The notes: generated by a model from the letters alone, not told the origin. 64,000 bases of DNA from Roseiarcus sp963794655 (GCA_963794655.1 CAWCEV010000006.1:558001-622000), one strand, 5' to 3'; shown: positions 51,736-61,165, counted from the first letter of the stretch. A program made the numbers and translations.

Positions 51736-52863
51736 ATGCAACACATATGGGTGAGACTGAGGGGTTCACTGCTGGCGTCCTGCTTAATCGCGGCCAGCGC
51801 GCTTGCGGCCAACGTCGCGCGCGCCGACGACGCGGAACTGGACAAGGCCAAGGCGTTGCTCGCCGAGCATATCAATCCGCCGAAATTCATCGAACCTGGC
51901 AAGGCCTTCGATGCGAAGACCTGCATGAAGGGCAAGAAGGTCCTGGTCATCCCGGTCACCAGCGCGAATCCGTTCGCACAGGATATCGTCAACGCCATGC
52001 AGCAGGCGGCCAAGGATGTCGGCTTCACCCTCGACGAGTGGAACAACCAGGCGAAGCCCGAGCAGTGGGTGCAGGGCGTCGAGGCGGGCGTCAATCAGAA
52101 ATACGACCTGATCGACCTGATGGGCGGGACCGATCCTGCCCTGCTCGGTCCGCAGATCAAGGCGGCGCGCGAAGCCGGTGTGAAAGTGGTCGTCAGCCAC
52201 TACTATGATTATTCACTGTCGCCGCCCGTCCCGCTCGATAATTCCGTCCAGGTCGACTACCAGCTCGCTGGGCGGATCATCGCCGATTGGATCGCGCTCA
52301 AGTCCGGCGGCAAGGCCAACGTTCTCGTCATCGGTTCCGATGAGGTCGTGCCGACCGCGCCTTACGTCAAGGCCCTGCGCGAGCAGCTGTCGCTCGTCTG
52401 CGGGGCGAACTGCAAGTCGAGCTACATCAACGCGCCGATCCCGGAATGGTCGTCAAAGATCCAGACCAGCGTTCAGGCGGCGCTCAACGCCGATCCGACG
52501 ATCAACTACATCGTGCCGATCTACGACCCGATGACCCAATTCGTGTTTCCGGCGCTCAAGGTCACTGGCCGCGCGGGCTCGGTGAAAATTGCAACCTTCA
52601 ACGGCACGCCTTTCGTCATCGACGCGATTCAGAAGGGCGACGTCGAGATGGATATCGGCGAAAGCGTAGGCTGGGTCGGACGCGGGTTCGTTGACGCGGA
52701 TATGCGCGTGCTGTGCGGGCTCGACCCGGTGCATCACCTGCTCGTCCCCTATCATATTTTCGATCAGGATAACGCCAAGGAGGCCGGAACACCTGCCCAA
52801 TATGATACGGGTTATGGCGATGTCCACGTGTCCGGCTTTCGCAAATTGTGGGGGCTCGAATAG
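51736..52863 (+). CDS. Sugar ABC transporter substrate-binding protein (RbsB-like) of the GntR regulon
   Basis: 375 residues; signal peptide MQHIWVRLRGSLLASCLI through ANVARADD. Peripla_BP_4 fold: KKVLVIPVTSANPFAQDIV, FTLDEWNNQAKPEQWVQGVE, LIDLMGGTDPALLGPQIKAA and NYIVPIYDPMTQFVFPAL. Two Cys (CGANC) may pair. The ATG at 51736 follows GGGAGAGAG. It heads the operon rbsB-rbsA-rbsC. The ligand is unknown and, from context, might not be a simple sugar. Confidence 0.9.
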   Translation: MQHIWVRLRGSLLASCLIAASALAANVARADDAELDKAKALLAEHINPPKFIEPGKAFDAKTCMKGKKVLVIPVTSANPFAQDIVNAMQQAAKDVGFTLDEWNNQAKPEQWVQGVEAGVNQKYDLIDLMGGTDPALLGPQIKAAREAGVKVVVSHYYDYSLSPPVPLDNSVQVDYQLAGRIIADWIALKSGGKANVLVIGSDEVVPTAPYVKALREQLSLVCGANCKSSYINAPIPEWSSKIQTSVQAALNADPTINYIVPIYDPMTQFVFPALKVTGRAGSVKIATFNGTPFVIDAIQKGDVEMDIGESVGWVGRGFVDADMRVLCGLDPVHHLLVPYHIFDQDNAKEAGTPAQYDTGYGDVHVSGFRKLWGLE

Positions 52864-52894
52864 TCGGTCTCCCGCCCGCATTTCCGGGCCATCG

Positions 52895-54463
52895 ATGACG
52901 GCGGTGCTTGAAATCGCGCATCTGTCAAAGACGTTCGGCGGCGCCAAGGCGCTCGACGACGTTGGCTTTGCGGTTCTGCCCGGGGAGGTCCATGGCCTCC
53001 TCGGGCAGAACGGCTCCGGCAAATCGACGCTTATTCGAATCCTTGCGGGCTATCATGCGCCCGAGCCTGGGGCGTCGCTGGCGATTTTCGGCCGACGAGC
53101 GCCCCTTCCCCTCCCGCCGGGCGAATACCGAAAGCACGGGCTGGCGTTCGTGCATCAGCAGCTCGGTCTCCTGCCCTCGCTGAGCGTGGTCGAGAACTTG
53201 CGCATCGGCGACCTGGCGACGCGCGACAACTGGGCGCTCTCGTGGCGGCAGGAGCGGCGGCGCGCGCGCGAAATCTTCGCCCGCTTCGGCCTTGCGATCG
53301 ATCCCGACGAGCGGGTCGCCGACCTGCCTCAGGTCGAGCGCGCGCTTCTCGCGATCGTAAGGGCTTTCGAGGACATTCGCGAGACCCGCGCTGCCCACGG
53401 CGGCGGCGGCATTCTCGTTCTCGACGAGCCGACCCCCTTTCTGCCCCGCGCCGGGGTCGACCGGCTCTTCGCCCTTGTCCGCCAGATCGTCGCGAACGGC
53501 GCGAGTGTATTGTTCGTTTCGCACGATGTTGACGAGGTGATGGAAATCACCGACCGCGCCACCGTCCTTCGCGATGGCCGCGTCGCCGGAACGCTTGTCA
53601 CCGCGAATTCGACCGCCGAAAATTTCGTCGAGACAATCGTCGGGCGCCGAATGCAGCGGTTCGAGATCACACGTTGGGACAGCGCGCCTAAGGATATTGC
53701 GGTCTCGGTGCAGGGACTGACGGGCGGCTCCGTGCGAGACGTCGCCTTCGATCTCCGCCGTGGCGAAGTGCTCGGTCTGACGGGCCTAATCGGTTCGGGC
53801 TTCGACGAGGCGCCCGGCTTGATCTTTGGGGCGACGCGCGCCGAGGGCGGGCGCTTGACGATCGGGGGCGCGACGCTCGACCTGGCTGAGATGTCGCCGG
53901 CTCGCGCGCGCGAAGCGGGAATTGCGCTCTTGCCGGCTGACAGGCTCGGCGCCTCAGGAGTCGGCCGCCTCTCGGTTGGCCATAACGTAACGCTTCCCGT
54001 CATCGCCTCCTTCATGCGCGGCCTCCTTCTCGATCGGCGGGCCGCAAACCGCCGCGGGAGAGAGCTGACCGCGGCTTTCGACGTGCGGCCGGCCGATCCC
54101 TCGCTCAACCTCGACGAGCTCAGCGGCGGAAATCAGCAGAAGGCGCTGCTCGCCAAATGGCTGCAGACGAAGCCGGCGCTGTTGATGCTGGACGAACCGA
54201 CCCAGGGCGTGGATGTCGGCGCAAGGCAGCAGGTCTATAAGGCGCTCGACGCAGCGGCGCAGCGGGGAGCCGCGGTCCTTTGCGCCAGCACCGACGCCGA
54301 GCAGCTTGCGGCGATCTGTCACCGCGTGCTGATTTTCGCGCGCGGCTGCATCATCGGAGAGCTTTCCGGCGCCGCAATATCGAAGGAGGCGATTACGGAA
54401 CGGTGCTACAACAGTATGAGCGCCGACGATTTGGGGATCATCGAAGAGGAAAGACTGGCATGA
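52895..54463 (+). CDS. Sugar ABC transporter ATP-binding protein, two fused domains (RbsA-like)
   Basis: 522 residues with two nucleotide-binding domains. Domain 1: Walker A GQNGSGKST, Q-loop FVHQQLG, a degenerate signature LPQVERALLAIVRAF and Walker B ILVLDEPTPFLP with FVSHDVDEV. Domain 2: a non-canonical Walker A (TGLIGSGFDE), signature LSGGNQQKALLAKWL and Walker B LLMLDEPTQGVD. Unequal domains are normal in RbsA proteins. The ATG at 52895 starts MTAVLEIAHLSKTFG, and its stop overlaps the permease start (ATGA). Confidence 0.94.
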   Translation: MTAVLEIAHLSKTFGGAKALDDVGFAVLPGEVHGLLGQNGSGKSTLIRILAGYHAPEPGASLAIFGRRAPLPLPPGEYRKHGLAFVHQQLGLLPSLSVVENLRIGDLATRDNWALSWRQERRRAREIFARFGLAIDPDERVADLPQVERALLAIVRAFEDIRETRAAHGGGGILVLDEPTPFLPRAGVDRLFALVRQIVANGASVLFVSHDVDEVMEITDRATVLRDGRVAGTLVTANSTAENFVETIVGRRMQRFEITRWDSAPKDIAVSVQGLTGGSVRDVAFDLRRGEVLGLTGLIGSGFDEAPGLIFGATRAEGGRLTIGGATLDLAEMSPARAREAGIALLPADRLGASGVGRLSVGHNVTLPVIASFMRGLLLDRRAANRRGRELTAAFDVRPADPSLNLDELSGGNQQKALLAKWLQTKPALLMLDEPTQGVDVGARQQVYKALDAAAQRGAAVLCASTDAEQLAAICHRVLIFARGCIIGELSGAAISKEAITERCYNSMSADDLGIIEEERLA

Positions 54464-55488
54464 GCGCGCCTGGGCAGGCTGTTGACGCCAAAGCGCCGGC
54501 TCAGGCTGAAGCGCCAAGACGGCCACGGCGCAGCAGGCTCGCGCAGACCGTCGAGAGTCTGGCGCTTCTGATCGCCTGGATCGTGGTCATCCTCTTTTTC
54601 AGCGCGTTGCGGCCGGACGCCTATCCGACGTGGGGCAACTTCTCGACGATCCTTGGATCGCAGGCCGTGCTTGTGGTCGTCACCCTCGGTCTTATGATTC
54701 CTCTGACGGCGGGCGATTTTGACCTCTCGGTCGCAAATGTCCTGACGCTCTCGCAGATGCTGATTGGCATCCTCAATGTCCAACACGGATGGCCGATCCT
54801 GCTCGCGATCGCTGCTGTTCTCATTCTCGCTGTCGTGATCGGATTGATCAATGCGGCGTTCATCCTCTTTTTTCGGATACCCTCCTTGATCGTCACTTTG
54901 GGCGTCGGGACCTTCATCAGCGGCGTGGTGCTCTGGATCAGCGCCTCCCAGACAATCGGGGGAATTTCGGATGGCCTCGTCGACGCCGTCGTCGGCGCGA
55001 GGCTCCTCGGGGTGCCGCTTGCGTTTTACTACGGTCTCGTGCTCACCGCCGCGGTCTGGTACGTCTTCGACTTTACGGCGCTGGGGCGGCGTTTGCTGTT
55101 TGTCGGCCGCGGCCGCGAGGTCGCGCGGCTCAGCGGCATCAAGGTCGACCGCGTGCGCGCCGGCTGTCTCGTCGCATCGTCCGTCTTCGCGGCGCTGGCC
55201 GGAACGCTTTATGCGGGCATGACCGGCGCAGCCGATCCGACATCAGGCGCGACCTACCTCCTGCCGGCGTTCGCCGCGGTGTTCCTCGGTGCGACCAGCG
55301 TTTCGCCCGGCCGCTTCAATCCGTGGGGCTCCTTCATTGCCGTCTATCTGCTGGTCAGCGGCATCACCGGACTGACTATGCTCGGCGTCGACACATTCGT
55401 GCAAAACCTGTTCTATGGCGGCGCGCTTGTCCTTGCCGTCGCCGCTTCGCAGCTCGTGCGCAAACGTCAGCCTCTTGAATTCAGCTGA
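54460..55488 (+). CDS. Sugar ABC transporter permease (RbsC-like) of the GntR regulon
   Basis: 342 residues, about nine hydrophobic segments after a charged N-terminus. GDFDLSVANVLTLSQ, NAAFILFFRIPSLIVTLGVG and FAAVFLGATSVSPGRFNPWG are family motifs. It is translationally coupled to the ATPase gene by ATGA and is the last gene of the importer; the SMP-30 gene runs against it with 15 bp between stops. Confidence 0.93.
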   Translation: MSAPGQAVDAKAPAQAEAPRRPRRSRLAQTVESLALLIAWIVVILFFSALRPDAYPTWGNFSTILGSQAVLVVVTLGLMIPLTAGDFDLSVANVLTLSQMLIGILNVQHGWPILLAIAAVLILAVVIGLINAAFILFFRIPSLIVTLGVGTFISGVVLWISASQTIGGISDGLVDAVVGARLLGVPLAFYYGLVLTAAVWYVFDFTALGRRLLFVGRGREVARLSGIKVDRVRAGCLVASSVFAALAGTLYAGMTGAADPTSGATYLLPAFAAVFLGATSVSPGRFNPWGSFIAVYLLVSGITGLTMLGVDTFVQNLFYGGALVLAVAASQLVRKRQPLEFS

Positions 55489-55503
55489 CCGTCCGAACTC
55501 GTG

Positions 55504-56424
55504 TCAGCCGCCGTGCGAATACATCGCCTTGCCGGCGGTCGGCATCGTCGCCCGCAGGATGGCGCCCGTTTCGGATTCCGTGATGTACAGCGTCCGGCGA
55601 TCGTCGCCGCCATAGGCGATGTTGGTGGTCAACACGCCCGCGCAGGACTGCACGCGAGCCACGGGCTGGCCAAGACGGTCGAACAGCCATACGGCGCCCA
55701 GCCCCGCATGCGCGACGACAAGGCCTCCCGTTTCGTCCATCGCCAAGCCATCGGGGCCGCCAAGGCCTCCTGAGAGCTGAACGAACATTCCCACTTTGGT
55801 GACGCTGCCGTCGGCGAGAATTGGCATGCGCCAGACGCAATTGCCTCGGGTGACGGCGACGAAAATGACGTTCTCTTCGACGTTCATTACAAGACCGTTC
55901 GGGCTCGGAATCACGCCAAGCAGCAGATCGAGCCTGTCCGCCGCCAGGTCGTAGCGATAGAGCCGGCCGGTCGGGTCTTGAAATCCGGTCTGCCCCTGGT
56001 CGGTGAAATACAAATCGCCATTCGCTGCGAAGAAAAGATCGTTCGGGCCCTTGAACCGCTCGCTCCAGCGGCGATTGACGACCGGTGTGAGTTCGCCCCG
56101 CTCGGGGTCGAGCAGGAGCAGGCCGTTCTTATAATCTGCGACGAAGATGCGACCGTCCTTGTGGATTTTGAGCCCGTTCGGCTCGCCGTCATAGGCCGCG
56201 ACTAGTGCGAACTTGCCGCTCGGCGACACCCGAAAAATGCGTCCGTAGGGAATGTCGACGACATAGAGATTGCCGTCGCGATCGAACGATGGCCCTTCGA
56301 GGAACGAATGCAAAGCCGCGCCGCCACGATTGGCGTCCGCCCACGCATTCGGCTTCGGCTTGCGGAATTCAGCCGGCAGTTCGGCGAAAACCTCGGTCGG
56401 GATCACGGGCGGCGGCGCGAACAT
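55504..56424 (-). CDS. SMP-30/gluconolactonase family protein
   Basis: 306-residue six-bladed propeller of the SMP-30/LRE family. EGPSFDRDGNLYVVD holds the metal Glu, GPNDLFFAANGDLYFTD and PSPNGLVMN the Asn residues, and GPDGLAMDETG the Asp. Such enzymes open sugar lactones. It has no signal peptide and so is probably cytosolic. Next gene upstream on its strand is the GntR regulator (25 bp), so both share a transcript under the operator at 57320. Confidence 0.9.
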   Translation of the reverse strand: MFAPPPVIPTEVFAELPAEFRKPKPNAWADANRGGAALHSFLEGPSFDRDGNLYVVDIPYGRIFRVSPSGKFALVAAYDGEPNGLKIHKDGRIFVADYKNGLLLLDPERGELTPVVNRRWSERFKGPNDLFFAANGDLYFTDQGQTGFQDPTGRLYRYDLAADRLDLLLGVIPSPNGLVMNVEENVIFVAVTRGNCVWRMPILADGSVTKVGMFVQLSGGLGGPDGLAMDETGGLVVAHAGLGAVWLFDRLGQPVARVQSCAGVLTTNIAYGGDDRRTLYITESETGAILRATMPTAGKAMYSHGG

Positions 56425-56449
56425 CTGTCTCTCTCCCCGGTGTGTGCCT

Positions 56450-57298
56450 TTAGGGTTTAGGAAGGGGATCGACCGGGCGCCATTGGCGGGTCTTGCTCTT
56501 CCGCACCCGCTGCAGCCTCATCTGGTAGCGATAGAGGTCAGGGCGGTAGAGCGCCCGAATGAATTCGACCGGACGGCCGGAGTCTCCGATCACGCGACGC
56601 TCAATCTTGAGAAGCGCGGAGCCGACCTCGACATGCAGCAGCGCCGCCACTCCAGGGGAAGCGGCTTCCGCCGAGATTGCCTGGTCGGCATGGGTCACAT
56701 GGACGCCGATTCTTTCGAGGAGGATGAGGATGGGTTGCTCGCTGAGCTTCTGGCGGCTCACATGGGCGCCAATGTCAGGCGGAAGATAGGTCGTCAGGTG
56801 CGAGAACGGCTCAGTCTCGAAGCTGCGGACTCGCACGCTCATCTGGACTTCGGAGCCACGCTCGACCTCGAGCGCGGCGGCCACGTCCGGCGGGGCCGGG
56901 ACGGCGCCGAACTCGACGACGCTGGCCCTCGTGCGGAAGCCCATTGCCAGGTTGTTTTCCAGCAATTCTTCGACATTGGCGGTGATCGGCTCCGCGCCGA
57001 TATTCTTCCTCACGCGGGTGTTGCGGCCTTGTGCGCGCACCACGAGCCCGCGGGCCACGAGTTCATCGATGGCCCGCCGCACGGTGATGCGCGAAACGCC
57101 CATGACGCGGACGAGTTCGGTCTCGCTCGGCATGGTCGCGCCTTCGGCGAGCGACCCGCGATAGATCGCGTCCCTGAGAGCCGCATAGACCTGCTCGTAC
57201 AGAGGCGCCGCCGTATCGCGATACGGCGGTTCGATTCCGATCTCCGCGAGACTCGACTTCTCGTCGTCGCTCCGTCTGGCTTTCACCGTCTGGCCCAT
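56450..57298 (-). CDS. GntR family transcriptional regulator, HutC/UTRA subfamily
   Basis: 282 residues. The winged helix (about 30-95) has PLYEQVYAALRDAIYRG, MPSETELVRVMGVSRITVRR and VARGLVVRAQGRNTRV. The UTRA ligand domain (about 115-270) has FETEPFSHLTTYLPPDI and KIERRVIGDSGRPVEF. The ATG at 57298 has GGAG upstream; the frame opens at 57328. The palindrome 57320-57335 lies 22 bp upstream, between it and the divergent catabolic operon, and recurs before the importer at 51593. It therefore most likely controls all three transcripts. Confidence 0.93.
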   Translation of the reverse strand: MGQTVKARRSDDEKSSLAEIGIEPPYRDTAAPLYEQVYAALRDAIYRGSLAEGATMPSETELVRVMGVSRITVRRAIDELVARGLVVRAQGRNTRVRKNIGAEPITANVEELLENNLAMGFRTRASVVEFGAVPAPPDVAAALEVERGSEVQMSVRVRSFETEPFSHLTTYLPPDIGAHVSRQKLSEQPILILLERIGVHVTHADQAISAEAASPGVAALLHVEVGSALLKIERRVIGDSGRPVEFIRALYRPDLYRYQMRLQRVRKSKTRQWRPVDPLPKP

Positions 57299-57319
57299 AT
57301 CATCGGCTCCAGTTATCAT

Positions 57320-57335
57320 ACTTATCATAACAAGT
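57320..57335. promoter_or_regulatory. Predicted GntR/HutC-type operator in the divergent promoter
   Basis: ACTTATCATAACAAGT, an imperfect palindrome nearly identical to the one at 51593, in the 110-bp space between the GntR gene and the hydrolase operon. Occupation would cover both divergent promoters. Confidence 0.7.
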
Positions 57336-57408
57336 GACTTGCCACACTTTTCCTCGCCTGCTAGTTTCGCGGCTCGCTCGTCGCATGGCCCTCGATCTGG
57401 GAGGAATG

Positions 57409-58086
57409 ATGCGCACCATCAATGGCGTCGCTGTCCGGGATTCGCTCGCTGAACTGGTTGACCCTAAGGCCGCCGCGCTCGTCGTTATCGACGTGCAGAA
57501 CGACTTTTGCCACGACGAAGGCCATTTTGCGCGTCATGGCAAGGACCTCAGCGCCATCAAGGCGATTGTCCCCGGAATCGTTCGATTCGTGGGGCGGGCC
57601 CAGGCGCTCGGGGTGCGGACGTTTTTCATCCGCCAAACCACCTTGCCGAATGGGCGCAGCGATTCGCCGGCCTGGCTGAGGTTCAAATGCCGCGATGGCA
57701 AGAGTCCGGACTATACCCTGCGTGGCTCCTGGGGCTGGCAGCTGGTTGACGGGCTCAGAGTCGGCGCCGACGACTGGGAAGTCGACAAGTTTCGGCCGGA
57801 TGTTTTCGTCGGCACTTCGATCGACGGGCTATTACGCGCCAACGGGATCGAATCGGTCGTGATGCTGGGCACAACGACCGAAGGCTGCGTGGAATCGAGC
57901 GTGCGGGGCGCCTCCTACCACGATTACTACGTCGTCGTGGTGCGCGACCTCGTCGCCAGTCCGAACCGCGTTCAGCACGAAGGCGCCATGCGATTGTTCG
58001 AAGCCCGCTATCCGCTCGCATCCGCTGACGAAATCCTTGCGGTGTGGGAGAGGGCGAGCGCCGGGCGGCCGGTGGCGGCCGAATAG
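57409..58086 (+). CDS. Isochorismatase-like cysteine hydrolase
   Basis: 225 residues. The catalytic triad is visible: Asp in VVIDVQNDFCHDEGHF, Lys in DWEVDKFRPDVF, and Cys in GTTTEGCVESSVRGA. The sequence GSWGWQLVDGL before the Lys resembles amide hydrolases acting on ureido or carbamoyl compounds (RutB or biuret hydrolase type), not isochorismatase itself. The start at 57409 (or 57406) follows GGGAGGA. First gene of a six-gene operon reaching 62541. Confidence 0.88.
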   Translation: MRTINGVAVRDSLAELVDPKAAALVVIDVQNDFCHDEGHFARHGKDLSAIKAIVPGIVRFVGRAQALGVRTFFIRQTTLPNGRSDSPAWLRFKCRDGKSPDYTLRGSWGWQLVDGLRVGADDWEVDKFRPDVFVGTSIDGLLRANGIESVVMLGTTTEGCVESSVRGASYHDYYVVVVRDLVASPNRVQHEGAMRLFEARYPLASADEILAVWERASAGRPVAAE

Positions 58087-58095
58087 GGGTCTTCC

Positions 58096-59019
58096 GTGTC
58101 TCAGACGAGAATCGAACTTCCGCTTGGACTCAGGCCCAAGGCGGACCGGAACGGCCGCTTCGCCGCAATGCTGGCAGGCGGCGAGACGATCGTCGCGCCC
58201 GGGGCCTTCGATTGCATTTCTGCGCGTCTCGTCGAGAGCGCCGGCTTTCCGGCGGTCTATGTCACGGGGTCGGGCGTTTCGATGAGCATCCTGGGCGCGC
58301 CCGATGTTGGCGTCGTCTCGTTCAAGGAAGTCGTCGAGCACATCGGCCGCATCGCCGACATCGTTTCGATTCCGGTGATCGCCGACGCGGACACAGGATA
58401 CGGCGGGGCGGTGAATATCTTCCGAACCGTGCGCGAGTTCGAGCGCGCCGGGGTCAGCGCCATCCAGATCGAAGACCAGCAATGGCCGAAGCGATGCGGC
58501 CACGAGCCGGGGCGCCGTCTCGTCTCCGCGGCCGACATGGAGTCGCGCCTGCGCGCCGCACTCGCCGCGCGGCAAGACCCGGACTTCAAGATCATCGCGC
58601 GCACGGACGCGCGCGCCACCGAAGGGATCGACGCGGCGATCGACCGCATCAAGCGCTATCGCGACACGGGCGTCGATATTCTTTTCGTCGAATCACCGGA
58701 AAGCGAGGTCGAGCTCGAACGCATTGTTCGTGAGGCGCCGGGCGTCCATCTGGCCAACATGGTCGAAGGCGGGCGGACGCCGGTCCTGAACGTCGAGGCG
58801 CTGAGCCGATTCGGTTTCCGTATCGTCATTTTCCCGAACTCGCTCACGCGTCTGTTCGCACGCATGGGCGGGGAGCTGCTCGGCGAGCTCGGCCGCACGG
58901 GAACGACCGCAGGCTATCGCGACCGAATGCTGGACCACCGCCAGCTCTGGGACTTGTTCGACAACAGCGGCTGGATGGCGCTGGCCGACCGGTTCGAAAG
59001 CCCCGCGCCGAACGCGTGA
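58096..59019 (+). CDS. Isocitrate lyase/PEP mutase family enzyme
   Basis: 307-residue barrel enzyme. APGAFDCISARLVESAGF, VYVTGSGVSMS, PVIADADTGYGG (metal Asp), IQIEDQQWPKRCGH (loop of the ICL KKCGH type) and KIIARTDAR are typical of the 2-methylisocitrate lyase / oxaloacetate decarboxylase / PEP mutase superfamily. It cleaves or forms a C-C or C-P bond; the exact reaction is unknown. GTG start at 58096, 9 bp after the hydrolase stop. Its stop overlaps the next start (GTGA). Confidence 0.9.
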   Translation: MSQTRIELPLGLRPKADRNGRFAAMLAGGETIVAPGAFDCISARLVESAGFPAVYVTGSGVSMSILGAPDVGVVSFKEVVEHIGRIADIVSIPVIADADTGYGGAVNIFRTVREFERAGVSAIQIEDQQWPKRCGHEPGRRLVSAADMESRLRAALAARQDPDFKIIARTDARATEGIDAAIDRIKRYRDTGVDILFVESPESEVELERIVREAPGVHLANMVEGGRTPVLNVEALSRFGFRIVIFPNSLTRLFARMGGELLGELGRTGTTAGYRDRMLDHRQLWDLFDNSGWMALADRFESPAPNA

Positions 59020-59960
59020 AGCGAGCGGTGCGGCATGATCGGACGGGAGACTTTGCGGTTGTGACGACCGATCCGGACCGCTTCGCCTATTCCCCGATCG
59101 TCAAACGCCGTCCGTTGCGATGGCCGGGCGGCGCCCGCGTCGCGTTATGGGTCTGTCCCAATATCGAGCATTACGAATTCGAGCCCGGCCCGGTGCGCGT
59201 GCGCGATCCCTGGCCGCGCTCGCCGCATCCCGACGTGCTCGGCTACGGCCTCAAGGACTACGGCAACCGCGTCGGGCTGTGGCGAATGTTCGAGACGATG
59301 GACCGCTACGGGATTCGTTGCACCGTCTCACTGAACCTCGCGAATTTCGAGCACTATCCGGAGATTTTCGAAGCCTGCGAGCGCCGCGGCTGGGACTATA
59401 TGTGCCATGGCCTCTACAACACCCAGTATCTCTGGAACTATGGCGAGGACGAGGAGCGGGCGTTCGTCGCAGATTGTGTCGACACGTTCCGGCGCCTGAC
59501 CGGGCGCGCTCTCGCAGGCTGGTTTTCGCCCGCCGCCTCCCACACGTTCAACACGCCCGATCTCGTGGCGGAGGCAGGCATCCGCTACTATTGCGACTTC
59601 TACCACGACGACCAGCCCTTTCCCGTTCGGGTGAAGAAAGGGCGGCTCATCACCATCCCCTACCAGATGGACCTCAATGACTCTGTCGTGACCCACGGCC
59701 CGGGCGAGGGCGAAGACTTTCTGCGCATGGCGCGCGACATGTTCGACACCCTCTACGCGGAGGGGGAAAGCGGCGGCCGGGTGATGTGCATGGCGGTCCA
59801 CCCCTATCTGCTGGGACGCCCGCACCGGCACAAATACCTTGCGGCGGCGATCGAATATGTTCTCTCCCATTCGGGCGTCTGGGCTGCGACCGGGTCTGAG
59901 ATCGCCGACTGGTACTACGCGCATGAGTACGACGCGGCGGCGTCGAGCGGAGCCGCCTGA
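59016..59960 (+). CDS. Polysaccharide deacetylase-fold protein, PuuE/allantoinase-like, copy 1
   Basis: 314 residues, NodB-type barrel with the altered motifs of the PuuE group. Motif 1 TFDDG is replaced around WVCPNIEHYEF, and the HxxxH motif reads MCHGLYNTQYLW. DYGNRVGLWRMFETMDRYGI and FSPAASHTFNTPDLVAEAGI are further PuuE-like stretches. PuuE-like proteins include metal-independent allantoinases and cyclic-imide hydrolases, so a cyclic amide may be its substrate. GTG start at 59016 overlaps the previous stop. Confidence 0.85.
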   Translation: MKRAVRHDRTGDFAVVTTDPDRFAYSPIVKRRPLRWPGGARVALWVCPNIEHYEFEPGPVRVRDPWPRSPHPDVLGYGLKDYGNRVGLWRMFETMDRYGIRCTVSLNLANFEHYPEIFEACERRGWDYMCHGLYNTQYLWNYGEDEERAFVADCVDTFRRLTGRALAGWFSPAASHTFNTPDLVAEAGIRYYCDFYHDDQPFPVRVKKGRLITIPYQMDLNDSVVTHGPGEGEDFLRMARDMFDTLYAEGESGGRVMCMAVHPYLLGRPHRHKYLAAAIEYVLSHSGVWAATGSEIADWYYAHEYDAAASSGAA

Positions 59961-60866
59961 GTGCCGGGCGGCCGCAAGGTCGGGATGGACCATGACGTCT
60001 ATCCCTATTCGCCGATCGACCGGCGCCCGCCGTTTCGTCTGCCCGGCGGCGCGAAAGTCGCGGCTTTCATCATCCTGCACCTCGAATACCGGGAGCTGAC
60101 GCCGCCACCCGGCGCCTACCGGGATCCGCGGTTTCGCGGAGAATTCGGCGACTTCACCCCCGAGTACCGCACCTGGACCTACCGCGAATATGGCGACCGC
60201 GTCGGCGTCTTCCGGCTGCTCGCCCTTTTCGACGCGCTCAAACTTCCCGTCAGCGTCGCGATCAACGCTGGCGCGGGGGAGCGGCGCCCGAATCTCATCG
60301 AGGAAACGCGCTCGCGCGGCTACGAGCCGATCGCGCACGGCCTTACCGCGACCCAGATGATCACGAGCCGCATGAGCGAGGACGAAGAGCGGCGACATAT
60401 TCGCGAATCCCGCGACCGGCTTCAAAACGCGCTCGGCCTGACGCCGCGCGGATGGCTGGGGCAGGATTACGGCGCAACGGGCCGCACCAGCCGCCTTCTC
60501 GCGGAGGAAGGCTTTGAGTACACGCTCGACTGGCCGAATGACGAGCAGCCCTACTGGCAAAATCCAGATCGGTCCCTGATCGCCGTGCCCTCGCAGCCCG
60601 ACTGGGACGACGTTCAGATTCTCCTGCTCCGGCGTGTCCCCGTTCATTCGTTTCCCCAGCTCGTCGGGGACGCGATCGAGCGCCTCGTTGCAGAGAAGGA
60701 CGGCGCGAGGGTGTTCGGGATCGGCGTCCATCCATGGATGTTCGGAGCGGCGCACCGCATTCGCTACCTGCGTGAGGCGCTGGAGGGCGCTGCCAGCGCC
60801 CCGGGCGTCCTGTTCGCGACAACTGGCCAGATCGCTCAATGGTTCAAGAAAGGATGTCCCGCATGA
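59961..60866 (+). CDS. Polysaccharide deacetylase-fold protein, PuuE/allantoinase-like, copy 2
   Basis: 301 residues, same superfamily as its upstream neighbour but clearly diverged. Motifs: FIILHLEYREL, REYGDRVGVFRLLALFDAL, PIAHGLTATQM, GLTPRGWLGQDYGATGRTS and a C-terminal GIGVHPWMFG. The GTG at 59961 directly follows the stop before it; an ATG at 59988 is an alternative. The two proteins may form a hetero-complex or act on two successive ring amides. Its stop overlaps the DUF4387 start (ATGA). Confidence 0.84.
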   Translation: MPGGRKVGMDHDVYPYSPIDRRPPFRLPGGAKVAAFIILHLEYRELTPPPGAYRDPRFRGEFGDFTPEYRTWTYREYGDRVGVFRLLALFDALKLPVSVAINAGAGERRPNLIEETRSRGYEPIAHGLTATQMITSRMSEDEERRHIRESRDRLQNALGLTPRGWLGQDYGATGRTSRLLAEEGFEYTLDWPNDEQPYWQNPDRSLIAVPSQPDWDDVQILLLRRVPVHSFPQLVGDAIERLVAEKDGARVFGIGVHPWMFGAAHRIRYLREALEGAASAPGVLFATTGQIAQWFKKGCPA

Positions 60867-61165
60867 AGCTGTCGGCTGCAGCAAATGTGTTGCGCAGCAA
60901 GAACGCCGGACCGCTCGCGCTGACGATCGACATCCTTTTTCCGAGTCGCGACCTCTTCGATCGGGCGGCCGCTTCGGCGAACCTTACGCGGACAGCCGTC
61001 GCGGGCCTTTACGGGATGTCGGACAATGAAGTGACTGTGATGCATGTTCCGAAAGCTCTGGCGATCAAGGTGACGATGCCCCGCCGGATTGTCGCCGGCT
61101 CGCCGGGCGATCTCGATGTCTATGGGGCCCAGCAGCATCTGCCGCTCATGGATGTCGAGCTTTGA
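60863..61165 (+). CDS. DUF4387 protein
   Basis: 100 residues, all in one small domain: VLRSKNAGPLALTIDILF, then RTAVAGLYGMSDNEVTVMHV, and DVYGAQQHLPLMDVEL at the end. This is the DUF4387 family, regularly encoded next to, or fused with, AtuA/DUF1446 proteins. The ATG at 60863 overlaps the preceding stop, and its own stop overlaps the AtuA-like start, so equal expression with AtuA is built in. Function unknown. Confidence 0.88.
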   Translation: MKLSAAANVLRSKNAGPLALTIDILFPSRDLFDRAAASANLTRTAVAGLYGMSDNEVTVMHVPKALAIKVTMPRRIVAGSPGDLDVYGAQQHLPLMDVEL

